DNA of 64,000 bases from CBDCDJ01 sp965215355 (GTDB lineage: Bacteria > Deinococcota > Deinococci > Deinococcales > Trueperaceae). The stretch covers positions 2,170,001 to 2,234,000 of the forward strand of contig CBDCDJ010000007.1 in the NCBI GenBank assembly GCA_965215355.1, read 5' to 3'. Under the pieces are notes generated by a model, which was not told where the DNA came from, made no database searches, and saw only the letters and a program-made list of their open reading frames with translations. Position numbers and translations under genes: made by a program. Every line of letters starts with the position of its first letter. Within the stretch, counting starts at the first letter, position 1. This document shows positions 33,984-42,330 of the stretch, in pieces.

Positions 33984-34107
33984 GCCGTCCTTTCGGCTGT
34001 AGAGGCTGGGGAGTTCGCTCGCCATCCCCCAACTCTCGTAAAATCGACTCTTATCTCAGCTAAAATCTCTCGTCAAAAGAAGTACAAAAAGCCACGGCCG
34101 CCGCGCC

Positions 34108-34130
34108 AGTGTACTCTACACTGTATACAG
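34108..34130. promoter_or_regulatory. overlapping dyads in the ppsR-ppsA divergent region
   Basis: AGTGTA-CTC-TACACT (34108-34122) overlaps the perfect 10-bp palindrome CTGTATACAG (34121-34130), about 50 bp before the ppsA start and 125 bp before ppsR. These could be an operator serving one or both divergent promoters. No regulator family is suggested by the sequence. Confidence 0.35.
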
Positions 34131-34181
34131 TTCGGTTACGACATTTTTTGAGCTTTTGAGATGCTTTAGAGAAGGAGAATG

Positions 34182-36560
34182 ATGGCGCGCTACGTTCGCT
34201 GGTTCGACACGCTGGGCATGGGAGACGTGGAGGAGGTGGGCGGCAAAAACGCCTCCATCGGCGAGATGATCCGCGGTTTACAGGAGGCCGGGGTGCGGGT
34301 GCCCGGCGGCTTCGCCACCACCGCCGCCGCCTACCGGGACTTTTTGGCGGCGGACGGGCTTGCCGGACGGATTGCCGAACGCTTGTCAACTCTCGACATC
34401 GAAGACGTGGTCCGCTTGGCCGAGGCGGGGCGGGAGATTCGGGGCTGGATGCTGGACGCGGCCTTGCCAGAGGCGCTCGAGAACGCCGTCCGCGAAGCTT
34501 ACGGGGAGCTCGAGGCTCACTCCGGCCCCGACCTCGCCGTGGCCGTGCGCTCCTCCGCCACCGCCGAAGATTTACCCGAGGCGTCTTTTGCCGGGCAGCA
34601 GGAAACCTACCTCAACGTCCGCGGCGTGGAGAGCGTTTTGGCGCACATCAAACGCGTGTTCGCCTCGCTTTACAACGACCGCGCCATCGCCTACCGCGTC
34701 CACCGCGGCTTCGTCCACAGCGAGGTGGCGCTCTCGGCGGGGGTCCAGCGGATGGTGCGGAGTGACTTAAGCTCGAGCGGCGTCGCCTTTACCCTCGACA
34801 CCGAGTCGGGCTTCCGCGACGTGGTCTTCGTCACCTCGTCCTACGGCTTGGGCGAACTCCTCGTGCAGGGCGCGGTCAATCCCGACGAGTTTTACGTGTA
34901 CAAACCCAACCTGGCCGCGGGCCGCCCCGCCATCTTGCAGCGCACCCTGGGCGGCAAGGCGCTCAAAATGGTCTACGCCGAGCCCGGCGGCGAGGAACTG
35001 GTCAAGACGGTTGAGGTGTCCTCGGGCGACCAGCGGCGCTTCTCGCTCACCGACGAGGAAGTTCAGGCGCTGGCGCGGCAGGCGGTCACCATCGAAAAAC
35101 ATTACGGCAGGCCGATGGACATCGAGTGGGCCAAGGACGGGACGGACGGGGAGATATATATCTTGCAGGCGAGGCCGGAGACGGTCAGGAGCCGGGACGA
35201 GGGGCGGGTGCTCGAGCGTTTCCACCTGCGCGAAAGGGGCGAGGTGCTCGTCACCGGGCGCAGCGTCGGGGGGCGCGTCGGCGCGGGCGCGGTGCGGGTG
35301 GTGGAGGACGCCTCGCAGATGGAGCGAGTGCGGGCGGGCGACGTGCTCGTCACCGACATGACCGACCCCGACTGGGAGCCCGTGATGAAGCGCGCCGCCG
35401 CGATCGTCACCAATCGGGGCGGGCGCACCTGCCACGCCGCCATCATCGCGCGCGAGCTCAACATCCCGGCGGTGGTGGGCACGGGCGACGCGACCGAACG
35501 ACTCGAGGACGGGCTCGAGGTCACCGTCTCGTGCGCCGAGGGCGACACGGGCAACGTCTACGCAGGGCGCTTAAAAGTCGAAATCACGCGCACCGAGCTG
35601 GGCGCGATGCCGCCTTTGCCCCTCAAAATCATGATGAACGTGGCCTCGCCCGAGCGCGCCTTCGCCTTTTCGCGCCTCCCGCACGCCGGGGTGGGGCTGG
35701 CGCGGCTCGAGTTCATCATCAACAACGTCGTCGGGATTCACCCCAACGCGCTCCTCGACTATCCCGAGCTGCCCGAAGACCTGAAAGCCGCCATCGACGA
35801 AAGGACCGCGGGCTATCCCGACCCCGTGTCGTTCTTTGTTGACAAACTCACCGAGGGCGTGGCGACCATCGCCGCCGCCTTTCACCCGGAGCCCGTCATC
35901 GTGCGCATGTCCGACTTTAAGTCCAACGAGTACGCGCACCTCTTGGGCGGGCGGCGCTACGAGCCCACCGAGGAGAACCCGATGATTGGCTTTCGCGGCG
36001 CGTCACGCTACCGCTCTCGAACGTTTGAAAAGTGTTTTGCGCTCGAGTGCCGCGCCCTGCGCCGCGTCCGCGACGAGATGGGTTTTCATAAAGTCGAGGT
36101 GATGATTCCTTTTGTGCGGACGCTCGGGGAAGCCGAGGAGGTGGTCGAAATTTTGGCGCGTCATGGGCTCGAGCGCGGCAAGAACGGCCTGCGCCTCATC
36201 ATGATGTGCGAGGTGCCTTCCAACGCCCTTTTGGCCGAAGACTTTTTGGCGCACTTCGACGGCTTCTCCATCGGCTCGAACGACCTCACCCAGTTCACGC
36301 TCGCGCTTGACCGCGACTCGGGCCTCGTCGCCCCCCTCTTTAACGAGCGCGACCCTGCCGTCAAGGCGCTCATGCACCGCGCCATTCAAGCCTGTAAAGC
36401 GAAGGGGAAATACATCGGCATCTGCGGTCAGGGTCCCTCGGACCATCCTGACTTTGCCCGCTGGCTGTTGGACGAGGGGATTGACAGCATCTCGCTTAAT
36501 CCCGATTCGGTGTTGGAAACGTGGCTTTATCTGGCGGAGGAGGTGCCGGAACGGGTGTGA
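34182..36560 (+). CDS. ppsA: phosphoenolpyruvate synthase
   Basis: A 792-residue multidomain enzyme. The PEP/pyruvate-binding N-terminal domain has VGGKNASIGEMI and AVRSSATAEDLPEASFAGQQETYLNV; the swivelling domain has TNRGGRTCHAAIIARE with the phosphorylated His; the C-terminal PEP-utilising domain has SNDLTQFTLALDRDSG and the catalytic Cys in GICGQGPSD. AAGGAG precedes two tandem ATG codons; the second (34182) has better spacing. It makes PEP from pyruvate and ATP and is likely controlled by PpsR next door. Confidence 0.95.
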   Translation: MARYVRWFDTLGMGDVEEVGGKNASIGEMIRGLQEAGVRVPGGFATTAAAYRDFLAADGLAGRIAERLSTLDIEDVVRLAEAGREIRGWMLDAALPEALENAVREAYGELEAHSGPDLAVAVRSSATAEDLPEASFAGQQETYLNVRGVESVLAHIKRVFASLYNDRAIAYRVHRGFVHSEVALSAGVQRMVRSDLSSSGVAFTLDTESGFRDVVFVTSSYGLGELLVQGAVNPDEFYVYKPNLAAGRPAILQRTLGGKALKMVYAEPGGEELVKTVEVSSGDQRRFSLTDEEVQALARQAVTIEKHYGRPMDIEWAKDGTDGEIYILQARPETVRSRDEGRVLERFHLRERGEVLVTGRSVGGRVGAGAVRVVEDASQMERVRAGDVLVTDMTDPDWEPVMKRAAAIVTNRGGRTCHAAIIARELNIPAVVGTGDATERLEDGLEVTVSCAEGDTGNVYAGRLKVEITRTELGAMPPLPLKIMMNVASPERAFAFSRLPHAGVGLARLEFIINNVVGIHPNALLDYPELPEDLKAAIDERTAGYPDPVSFFVDKLTEGVATIAAAFHPEPVIVRMSDFKSNEYAHLLGGRRYEPTEENPMIGFRGASRYRSRTFEKCFALECRALRRVRDEMGFHKVEVMIPFVRTLGEAEEVVEILARHGLERGKNGLRLIMMCEVPSNALLAEDFLAHFDGFSIGSNDLTQFTLALDRDSGLVAPLFNERDPAVKALMHRAIQACKAKGKYIGICGQGPSDHPDFARWLLDEGIDSISLNPDSVLETWLYLAEEVPERV

Positions 36561-36767
36561 GGCGGCGCGCGAGACGCTGAGCCCAGAGTGGCTATTTTCT
36601 CGAGCTTCAGATAAACCCTTTTACGCTCCCGAGGCTGACCCTTCAGCCCGAAAACTTTGCCTGTGTACCGAGCAGACCTCACAGCGAGGCGAAAACCGGG
36701 AGGAGAAAGCAGCCTCAACAGCTCGCTCTTCCCTATTCCCTCACCCCAAAAAAGGCATACTGGAGGC

Positions 36768-37109
36768 ATGGCGCAAGCTTACCCCTATCCGGAAGTCACG
36801 GATGAACTGCTCGGCGAAGTCGTGCGGCGGCTTGTCACGACCGGCAACCCTTTTAAAATTGTGCTCTTCGGCTTAACGGCGCGGGGTGAAGCGCGGGCGG
36901 ACAGCGACTTGGACTTGCTCGTTTTAGAAGAATCCGCTCTACCCCGTCACAAACGGTCTGCACGTTACCGCAAGGCGCTTCTGGGCGTTTTTCCTGCCAA
37001 AGACGTCGTGTGGACACCGCAAGAGGTTGAGGACTGGAGCGCCGTCCCGCACGCTTTTGTCACCACGGCTTTGAGAGAGGGAAAAACGCTTTATGAAAAG
37101 CAAGCTTGA
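36768..37109 (+). CDS. MNT-type nucleotidyltransferase, probable antitoxin
   Basis: A 113-residue minimal nucleotidyltransferase: FKIVLFGLTARGEARADSDLDLLVLEE carries the metal Asp pair (DLDLL). The first motif is usually GS-x-ARG; here it is GLTARG, so the Ser that helps bind NTP is replaced by Leu. The C-terminal VTTALREGKTLYEKQA matches the usual MNT end before a HEPN partner. The start codon at 36768 is behind GGAGG. The expected HEPN gene starts at 37093, overlapping the MNT end, but is lost after about ten codons. Confidence 0.78.
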   Translation: MAQAYPYPEVTDELLGEVVRRLVTTGNPFKIVLFGLTARGEARADSDLDLLVLEESALPRHKRSARYRKALLGVFPAKDVVWTPQEVEDWSAVPHAFVTTALREGKTLYEKQA

Positions 37110-37230
37110 CCACGCCCGAGCTACTTCTTGTAAGGCAGCGGCTCGAGCTTCAACTCACTTTCCAAGACTTCATATTCGGGGTCTTTATGAACGAGCGTGG
37201 CACCTGCTACGCTGGCAAAAGCGGCGATGA
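37093..37230 (+). pseudogene. remnant of a HEPN-domain toxin gene
   Basis: ATG 37093 overlaps the MNT stop by 17 bp, exactly where HEPN partners start, and the first codons (MKSKLDHAR) have a HEPN-like start. From about 37120 the plus-strand frame is only the antisense of the PIN gene below and ends at 37228-37230. The remainder of the HEPN gene appears to have been deleted when the VapBC pair was placed here. Confidence 0.45.
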
Positions 37231-37522
37231 CCATGTCTGCAAAAGAAAGTTTATGCTCGGCTTTGTATCTTGAGGCGGTCAGCAGGACAGGCTCGCTCGT
37301 CTCCCAAAGAATTTGAGCGCCGGTAGCCCGAAAAAAGGCGTAGCGCTCGTCGGCCTCTCGGGAACCCCGCTCTTGGCGACTGATGTAGTGAACTTCCATA
37401 AGGCAAAGCCAAGGAATGAGGATGTCGTGCTCGCGGAACAAGGTTTCGACTCGAGCCGCGCCAGCTTCGTCTTCTATCAGGGTAAGGAGCGCCGAGGTGT
37501 CGAGCAGGTACGTCTCACTCAC
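37121..37522 (-). CDS. vapC: VapC-type PIN-domain toxin
   Basis: A 133-residue PIN protein: YLLDTSALLTLIEDEAGAARVE (first Asp), a Glu in CLMEVHYI, and SFADMVIAAFASVAGATLVHKDPEYE (later Asp positions), the standard ribonuclease site. It follows the AbrB-type gene at 3 bp on the minus strand as vapBC. Its 3' end abuts and overlaps the HEPN remnant. Activity is inferred from the family. Confidence 0.85.
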   Translation of the reverse strand: MSETYLLDTSALLTLIEDEAGAARVETLFREHDILIPWLCLMEVHYISRQERGSREADERYAFFRATGAQILWETSEPVLLTASRYKAEHKLSFADMVIAAFASVAGATLVHKDPEYEVLESELKLEPLPYKK

Positions 37523-37525
37523 GGG

Positions 37526-37753
37526 CTATTCACGGCTGCGGTCTTCACGGCGTTTTTCCAGCAGAGTTTCGGTGAGGTTTTCACCTCGACCCCTGCCCCG
37601 TAACGCGCCGACGGGGTCGCTCGGCACGGGAATGACTTTGATGCCTTCCTGGTCTTCCAACCAGACGAGGGTGTCGCCCTCCGCTATGTCGTACCTTTTA
37701 CGAATGACGGAGGGTATCGCCGTTTGGCCGCGCTTTGTCACGGTTGTCCGCAC
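37526..37753 (-). CDS. vapB: AbrB-family antitoxin VapB
   Basis: A 75-residue protein with the SpoVT/AbrB swapped-hairpin pattern TTVTKRGQTAIPSVIRKRYDIAEGDTLVWLED at the N-terminus and an Arg/Glu-rich tail suited to bind the PIN partner. It precedes vapC in the same operon and should bind its own promoter. Confidence 0.85.
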   Translation of the reverse strand: MRTTVTKRGQTAIPSVIRKRYDIAEGDTLVWLEDQEGIKVIPVPSDPVGALRGRGRGENLTETLLEKRREDRSRE

Positions 37754-37813
37754 AAATGGATTTTAGCATGTCAAACAACTCGTGCGAGGCCGGCTTGAAC
37801 TTTCTTCCTTCGG

Positions 37814-38479
37814 CTAGAGGAACGTCGCTACGTCCCCCAGCTCCTTCTTGGTAATCGCGGGGACAACAGCGTCCGCCGCCGGATAACCGACCACGAGCAG
37901 CAAAAAGGGCCGCTCGTTGCTGGGACGGTCCAGCAGTTCGTTCAAAAATCCCATCGGACTGGGTGTGTGGGTAAGTGCGGCCAACCCCGCGTGGTGCAGT
38001 GCGGCAATCAAAAAACCGGTGGCGATACCGACCGACTCGGTCGCGTAGTAGTGTTTGACCTTTTTACCGTCCGGGGTCATCCCGTAACTTTGCGCGAACA
38101 CGGCGATGAGGTAGGGAGCGGTTTCCAGAAACGGCTTGTGCTCGTCGGTGCCTAAGGGCGCAAGCGCGTCCAACCATTCCTGCGGCGCTTTGTTCTCGTA
38201 AAACTCGCGCTCCTCGGCTTCGGCGGCGGCGCGGATTTTGCTTTTCAGGACGGGGTCCGTCACCACGACGAAGTGCCAGGGTTGCAGGTTGGCCCCGTTC
38301 GGCGCGGTCCCGGCGGCGCGGAGGGCGGCTTCGATAATCTCACGCGGCACCGGTTTGGGGCTGAACTCGCGGACGCTGCGGCGGCGTTTTAGGTCGTCGT
38401 AAAAGGCTCGAGCCCGCTCGAGCATCTCTGCTTCAGGGTAGCGGCGGAACTCCAACGGGACGAACCGAACTCGGGTCAT
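37814..38479 (-). CDS. nitroreductase-family flavoprotein
   Basis: A 221-residue FMN protein with DLKRRRSVREFSPKPVP (FMN phosphate contact), AGTAPNGANLQPWHFVVV, GIATGFLIAALHHAGLAALTHTPSPMGFL and PFLLLVVGYPAADA. The TAPNGANLQPWHF and LTHTPSPMGFLNELL motifs resemble the iodotyrosine-dehalogenase/BluB branch rather than NfsA/NfsB. It starts at ATG 38479. Substrate unknown. Confidence 0.88.
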   Translation of the reverse strand: MTRVRFVPLEFRRYPEAEMLERARAFYDDLKRRRSVREFSPKPVPREIIEAALRAAGTAPNGANLQPWHFVVVTDPVLKSKIRAAAEAEEREFYENKAPQEWLDALAPLGTDEHKPFLETAPYLIAVFAQSYGMTPDGKKVKHYYATESVGIATGFLIAALHHAGLAALTHTPSPMGFLNELLDRPSNERPFLLLVVGYPAADAVVPAITKKELGDVATFL

Positions 38480-38567
38480 GCCTAAGTTTAACGGGGACGG
38501 GGCTCGAGGCGCGGGCTTTTGGAAGTGCCGAGTCCAAAGTTGAAAGGAGTCGGTACTTCGCTCGTTG

Positions 38568-39147
38568 TCAAACAGGTCTCGTCATGCGCCGCTCGAGAAT
38601 CTCCAGGCCGTCGCGCCACTGTTCGGTTTTGGTGGTACCGTCGGCTGTGAAGCCCGCGGCTTCGTAAAAACTCAGGGCGCGCTCGTTGCCGTCCAGCACC
38701 CACAGGGTCACTTCAAAGTAGCCGCGCTCACGCAACGCCCCCAGGTCGGCCTGCCACAACGCCCTGCCCACACCCCGGCCCCACACCTCCGGCAGGGCGT
38801 ACAGGGTCATGAGTTCGGCCGTCGTCTCGGCGTCTTTGTCTTCGTCGCGGCACGGGCCGACGTTTGAAGGCGACGACCCCGCCCGTGTTTTCGTAAACGA
38901 AGGTCGCTTGGCCGGCGTCCTGGAGGATGCGCCGCCAGTTTTGCTCACGCCGCTCGGTGGACAGGTTGGCGAGCAGGTCGGCCGGGAGCAGGTCTTTGTA
39001 CGCCGCCCGCCACGAGACGACGTGGACGCGGGCGATGGCGGGGGCGTCCTCCGGCGTCGCCGGGCGAACGCTCACCGTTTTTCTCTCGTAGACACCAACA
39101 TACCCAAACTCCTTAAAGCCCCTGCGCGCAGTGGCGTCATTCAGCAT
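38568..39147 (-). pseudogene. GNAT acetyltransferase gene with a frameshift
   Basis: The 5' part (39147 to about 38865) encodes VSVRPATPEDAPAIARVHVVSWRAAYKDLLPADLL, the GNAT start, through ATFVYENTGGVVAF. The 3' part (about 38868 to 38568), in another frame, has MTLYALPEVWGRGVGRAL (the acetyl-CoA site) and ERALSFYEAAGFTADG. Removing one base in TTCAAACGTC near 38862-38868 would join them (GVVAF then NVGPCRDED). The gene is otherwise intact, so this is either a recent mutation or a sequence error. Confidence 0.8.
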
Positions 39148-39173
39148 ACGCGAGCCCCCGTTAGACTGTAAGG

Positions 39174-39743
39174 ATGAGCGAAGCAGCTTTCAGCGGCGCG
39201 GTGCTGGCCGGGGGACGCTCGCAGCGCTTCGGCAGCGACAAGGCGCGGTTCGTGCTGGACGGCAAGCCGCTGCTGACGCGGGTGCTGGAGAGTTTGGCCG
39301 CGGCTTCAGAGCGCTTCGTCGTCGCCGACAGGGACTACAGCGACTTCGGGCCGCCCGTCTACGCGGATGTTCTGCCCGCACAGACGCCCTTGAGCGGCGT
39401 CCACACGGCGTTGAGCCGGGCCGCAGAAGACTGGGTCGCGGTTGTCGCCTGCGACCTTCCGTACTTGACGCCCGCTTACTGGGCCCGGCTGGCCCGGCAC
39501 CGTGCGGGTGTGCAGGCCGTCGTGGTGCGGCGCGGGGGTAGGCTCGAGCCCCTGGCCGCCTTTTACCACCGCGACCTGGCACCCGAAGCCGGACGGCGCT
39601 TGCAGCGCGGCGACTGGGCCGTTTACGGCTTTGTCGAAAGCGCGCACACCCGCATTCTGGACTTTGCCGACCTGGACTTGCCGCCCCACACCTTGACCAA
39701 TCTCAACACACCCCCAGCCCACCCTCAAACCAGTTTCTTGTAA
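39174..39743 (+). CDS. mobA: molybdenum cofactor guanylyltransferase MobA-like
   Basis: A 189-residue NTP-transferase: GAVLAGGRSQRFGSDKARFVLDGKPLL is the GTP loop with the conserved Lys, VAVVACDLPYLTP gives the metal Asp, and GRLEPLAAFYH is the family ending block. It would attach GMP to molybdopterin. A sulfite-oxidase-like molybdenum protein is encoded at 57.9 kb. It is divergent from the broken GNAT gene. Ends in a short Pro-rich tail. Confidence 0.87.
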   Translation: MSEAAFSGAVLAGGRSQRFGSDKARFVLDGKPLLTRVLESLAAASERFVVADRDYSDFGPPVYADVLPAQTPLSGVHTALSRAAEDWVAVVACDLPYLTPAYWARLARHRAGVQAVVVRRGGRLEPLAAFYHRDLAPEAGRRLQRGDWAVYGFVESAHTRILDFADLDLPPHTLTNLNTPPAHPQTSFL

Positions 39744-39777
39744 GAAATTTGTGCCAGGTCGTGAATACACTTGCCCT

Positions 39778-40194
39778 ATGCAGCCAACTTCAACGCAAGA
39801 CATCGTCGTAGCGACTGAAAAAGAGAACGACCTGCTCGAGCTGCTCCTGTCGACCGAGCACCACAGCCTCGTCTTGCTGACCAAGGGGCAAGACGTGTTC
39901 GCCTACCTGCGCGAGAACACGCCTGCACTGTTGTTGCTGGACGCTCACCTGGGTGACGTCGGCGGCATCACGATTGGCAGCCGCATCAAAAAAATAGCGC
40001 GCCTGCAGACCGTCCCGTTCGTCTTGCTCGTCGCCGCCAAAGACACGGCCAGCCTGAAAGCGGCGGAACTGTGCCGCCCGGACGCGCTTCTAACCAAGCC
40101 GCTCGGCGGCCAAGACATTCGCGCCACGGTCGCGCGGCTCTTGGGCAAAAAAACCATGAGCAGCAGCCCGCTCGAGCTGGTCGGACGCACCTAG
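39778..40194 (+). CDS. receiver-like domain protein, degenerate phosphoacceptor pocket
   Basis: A 138-residue protein with the CheY fold pattern: strand IVVATEKENDLL, ALLLLDAHLGDVGG (phosphorylatable Asp), VPFVLLVAAKDT, and ALLTKPLGGQDI (conserved Lys-Pro). The usual acidic pair after the first strand is replaced by TEKEN, and the conserved Thr/Ser by Ala/Ala-Lys, so classical phosphorylation is uncertain. Stand-alone, with no histidine kinase nearby. Starts at ATG 39778 (no strong ribosome site). Confidence 0.72.
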   Translation: MQPTSTQDIVVATEKENDLLELLLSTEHHSLVLLTKGQDVFAYLRENTPALLLLDAHLGDVGGITIGSRIKKIARLQTVPFVLLVAAKDTASLKAAELCRPDALLTKPLGGQDIRATVARLLGKKTMSSSPLELVGRT

Positions 40195-40215
40195 TCAGGA
40201 TGAACTTCCTCACCC

Positions 40216-40410
40216 TTGCCGGCCTCGTCGACCTTGGAATTTCGCAGCTTCAACTGGGACGTGCAGCCGCTCGAGGTGACAGAAGTGTCCTCGAGTTTTT
40301 TCAACGACCGCTCGCTGTTTCCGCCGGGAACGCTCGAGTTCGACTGTGCTTTGCTCATGCGCAACATCGAGCATGAGTGGCACGCACAACAGGAACTTCG
40401 TCTAAGCTGA
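40216..40410 (+). CDS. possible small protein, unrecognised
   Basis: A 64-codon frame from TTG 40216 with codon use not unlike neighbours (EFRSFNWDVQPLEVTEV..., ending EHEWHAQQELRLS). No clear ribosome site, no family, and another frame (MNFLTLAGLVDLG...) is equally open. It fills the 340-bp gap between the receiver gene and uraD, in which I otherwise see nothing definite. Confidence 0.22.
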   Translation: MPASSTLEFRSFNWDVQPLEVTEVSSSFFNDRSLFPPGTLEFDCALLMRNIEHEWHAQQELRLS

Positions 40411-40531
40411 GTCGGCACCGGCAAGGGCTGTAGCGGACGCGCTCGCTGGGCTCGAGCCGCAGCCGGGTCGTTTCTCGAGCAGAAAAACGGCCTTCGTCTT
40501 CCGAACGCTTCAGTGATATGGTGAGCCAGTC

Positions 40532-41059
40532 GTGGCAACCCTGTTCTTAGACGCTCTCAACCCACTGACACCTGACGCCTTCGTTCAAGCGCTCGGCGGC
40601 ACTTTCGAGCACTCGCCTTGGGTTGCCGAGGCGGCTTACGAGCGGCGGCCGTTCGCCAGTTTGGAAGAGTTGCACAGCGCGATGCTCGAGGCTGTGGATA
40701 AAGCCGCGCCGGAACGGCAGCTCGCCCTCATCCGCGCCCACCCCGACTTGGCGGGCAAGGCGGCGCTCGCGGGCGAAGTGACCGAAAGCTCCCGACAAGA
40801 ACAGACCCGCGCGGGTTTAGACCGACTAGGTGCCGACGAGTACCGACGCTTCCACCTTCTGAACAGCGCGTACCGAGAGAAGTTCGACTTTCCCTTCGTT
40901 TTGGCCGTGAAGGGGCACGACAAAACCAGCATCCTCGAGTCGTTCGAGGAACGCTTGAAGAACGACCCGGCTACCGAAAAAACGCGCGCGCTGGCCGAGA
41001 TTGCGAAGATTGTGCGCTTTCGCTTGCAGGCGCTTTCAGGAGAAAAGCATGAAGATTGA
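40532..41059 (+). CDS. uraD: 2-oxo-4-hydroxy-4-carboxy-5-ureidoimidazoline (OHCU) decarboxylase
   Basis: A 175-residue helical enzyme. LIRAHPDLAGKAALAGEVTESSRQEQTRAGL carries the catalytic His in HPDL and the family's S-x-x-EQ-x-x-AGL motif, and KFDFPFVLAVKGHDKTSILESFEERL is the second family block. It makes S-allantoin, the third step of urate degradation. It starts at GTG 40532 and is first in the uraD-uricase-HIUase run, overlapping the uricase start by 11 bp. Confidence 0.93.
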   Translation: MATLFLDALNPLTPDAFVQALGGTFEHSPWVAEAAYERRPFASLEELHSAMLEAVDKAAPERQLALIRAHPDLAGKAALAGEVTESSRQEQTRAGLDRLGADEYRRFHLLNSAYREKFDFPFVLAVKGHDKTSILESFEERLKNDPATEKTRALAEIAKIVRFRLQALSGEKHED

Positions 41060-41975
41060 GGCTATCAGCTACGGCAAGAGCAACGTCACCGTGTACCGCA
41101 CCAACGCCGCGCCCTTGACCGGCCTGGCCCCGCTGCCCGAGTCGAACTTTACCGGGCGCAGCAACGCGCTCTTCGCCAACGACGTCGGTGTGCTGGTGCT
41201 CGGGGACAACTTCAAGCCGGCCTACACCGAGGGCGACAACCAAAACGTGGTGGCGACCGACAGCATGAAGAATTTTATTTTGAAGAAGGGGCTCGAGTTC
41301 TCCGGCAGCACCCTGGAGGGTCTGCTGCACTTTCTGGGCCGCGAGTTTCTGACGCGCTACCCGCACATGGAAGCGCTGGAAATGTCCGGCACCGAAGTGC
41401 CCTTCGAGGCGGCCACCGTGCCGCAGGACGGCGCGTTCGGAAAAAGCGAAACGCTTTTCTACCCGACCGACGCCGACCGGGGTTACGCCGAGGTGGGCTT
41501 GCAACGCAGCGGCGACGACGCCGTCGTGACCCGCCACCGGGCGGGGCGGCTCGGCTTCAAGCTCGTCAAGGTGACGGGCAGCTCGTTTTACAGCTTCGTG
41601 CGCGACGAGCACACCACCTTGCCCGAGCGCGTCGACCGGGCGCTCTACCTTTACCTCGACTGCTGCTGGCGCTACCGGGACGTTACGAACATGATTTCGG
41701 ACGACAAAAAGCACTTCGTCGCTTCCGAACAGGTGCGCGACGTTTTGCGGAGCGTGTTTCACGAGTTCAACAGCAAGTCCATCCAGCACTTGTTTCACGA
41801 GATGGGCGAGCGCGTGCTGCAGCGCTTCCCACAACTCGCCGAGCTGAGCTTCGAGGGCCAAAACCGCACCTGGGACGTGATGTTCGAGAACGACGCCGAC
41901 CCCACGACCAAGACGATGTGCGACCCGCGCCCGCCCTACGGCGTCATCGGTTTGACGCTCACCCAAAACGACTGA
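41049..41975 (+). CDS. pucL: urate oxidase (uricase)
   Basis: A 308-residue cofactor-free oxidase of two T-fold domains. Lys10 (SYGKSNV) and the Thr in NVVATDSMKN are the expected catalytic pair, and KLVKVTGSSFYSFVRDEHTTLPE with NRTWDVMFENDADP are family blocks. It oxidises urate to 5-hydroxyisourate. AGGAGA precedes ATG 41049. It overlaps uraD upstream, and its stop overlaps the HIUase start (TGATG). Confidence 0.95.
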   Translation: MKIEAISYGKSNVTVYRTNAAPLTGLAPLPESNFTGRSNALFANDVGVLVLGDNFKPAYTEGDNQNVVATDSMKNFILKKGLEFSGSTLEGLLHFLGREFLTRYPHMEALEMSGTEVPFEAATVPQDGAFGKSETLFYPTDADRGYAEVGLQRSGDDAVVTRHRAGRLGFKLVKVTGSSFYSFVRDEHTTLPERVDRALYLYLDCCWRYRDVTNMISDDKKHFVASEQVRDVLRSVFHEFNSKSIQHLFHEMGERVLQRFPQLAELSFEGQNRTWDVMFENDADPTTKTMCDPRPPYGVIGLTLTQND

Positions 41976-42316
41976 TGGGCCGCCTCAGCACCCACGTTTT
42001 GGACACCGCGCGCGGCACACCCGCCGCCGGCCTGAAGCTCGACCTCTACTACCTGGGCGGCGAGTCGCGGCAGCACCTGGCGAGCTTTACGACCAACGCC
42101 GACGGCCGCACCAACGCGCCCCTGCTGGGCGCAGACGACATGGTGACGGGCGTGTTCGAACTCGTCTTTCACGTGGGCGCATATTTCGGGCTCGAGCCCG
42201 AGCCGCAATTTTTGGACGAAGTGCCGGTGCGCTTCGGCGTCGCCGACGCCGCGCAGAACTACCACGTGCCGCTGCTCGTGTCGCCTTTTGCGTACAGCAC
42301 CTACCGGGGCAGTTGA
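41975..42316 (+). CDS. pucM: 5-hydroxyisourate hydrolase
   Basis: A 113-residue transthyretin-like enzyme with the N-terminal LSTHVLDTARGTPA block and the C-terminal YHVPLLVSPFAYSTYRGS, ending in the diagnostic YRGS tetrapeptide. The His, Arg and Ser needed for hydrolysis are present. It converts hydroxyisourate to OHCU, between uricase and UraD in the pathway. Start codon overlaps the uricase stop. Confidence 0.95.
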   Translation: MGRLSTHVLDTARGTPAAGLKLDLYYLGGESRQHLASFTTNADGRTNAPLLGADDMVTGVFELVFHVGAYFGLEPEPQFLDEVPVRFGVADAAQNYHVPLLVSPFAYSTYRGS

Positions 42317-42330
42317 GCGGGACAGTTGTT

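Noticed and set aside
40971..41966. 331-codon minus-strand frame opposite uricase
   Set aside because: Shadow of the uricase gene, which has all family motifs and overlapping neighbours.
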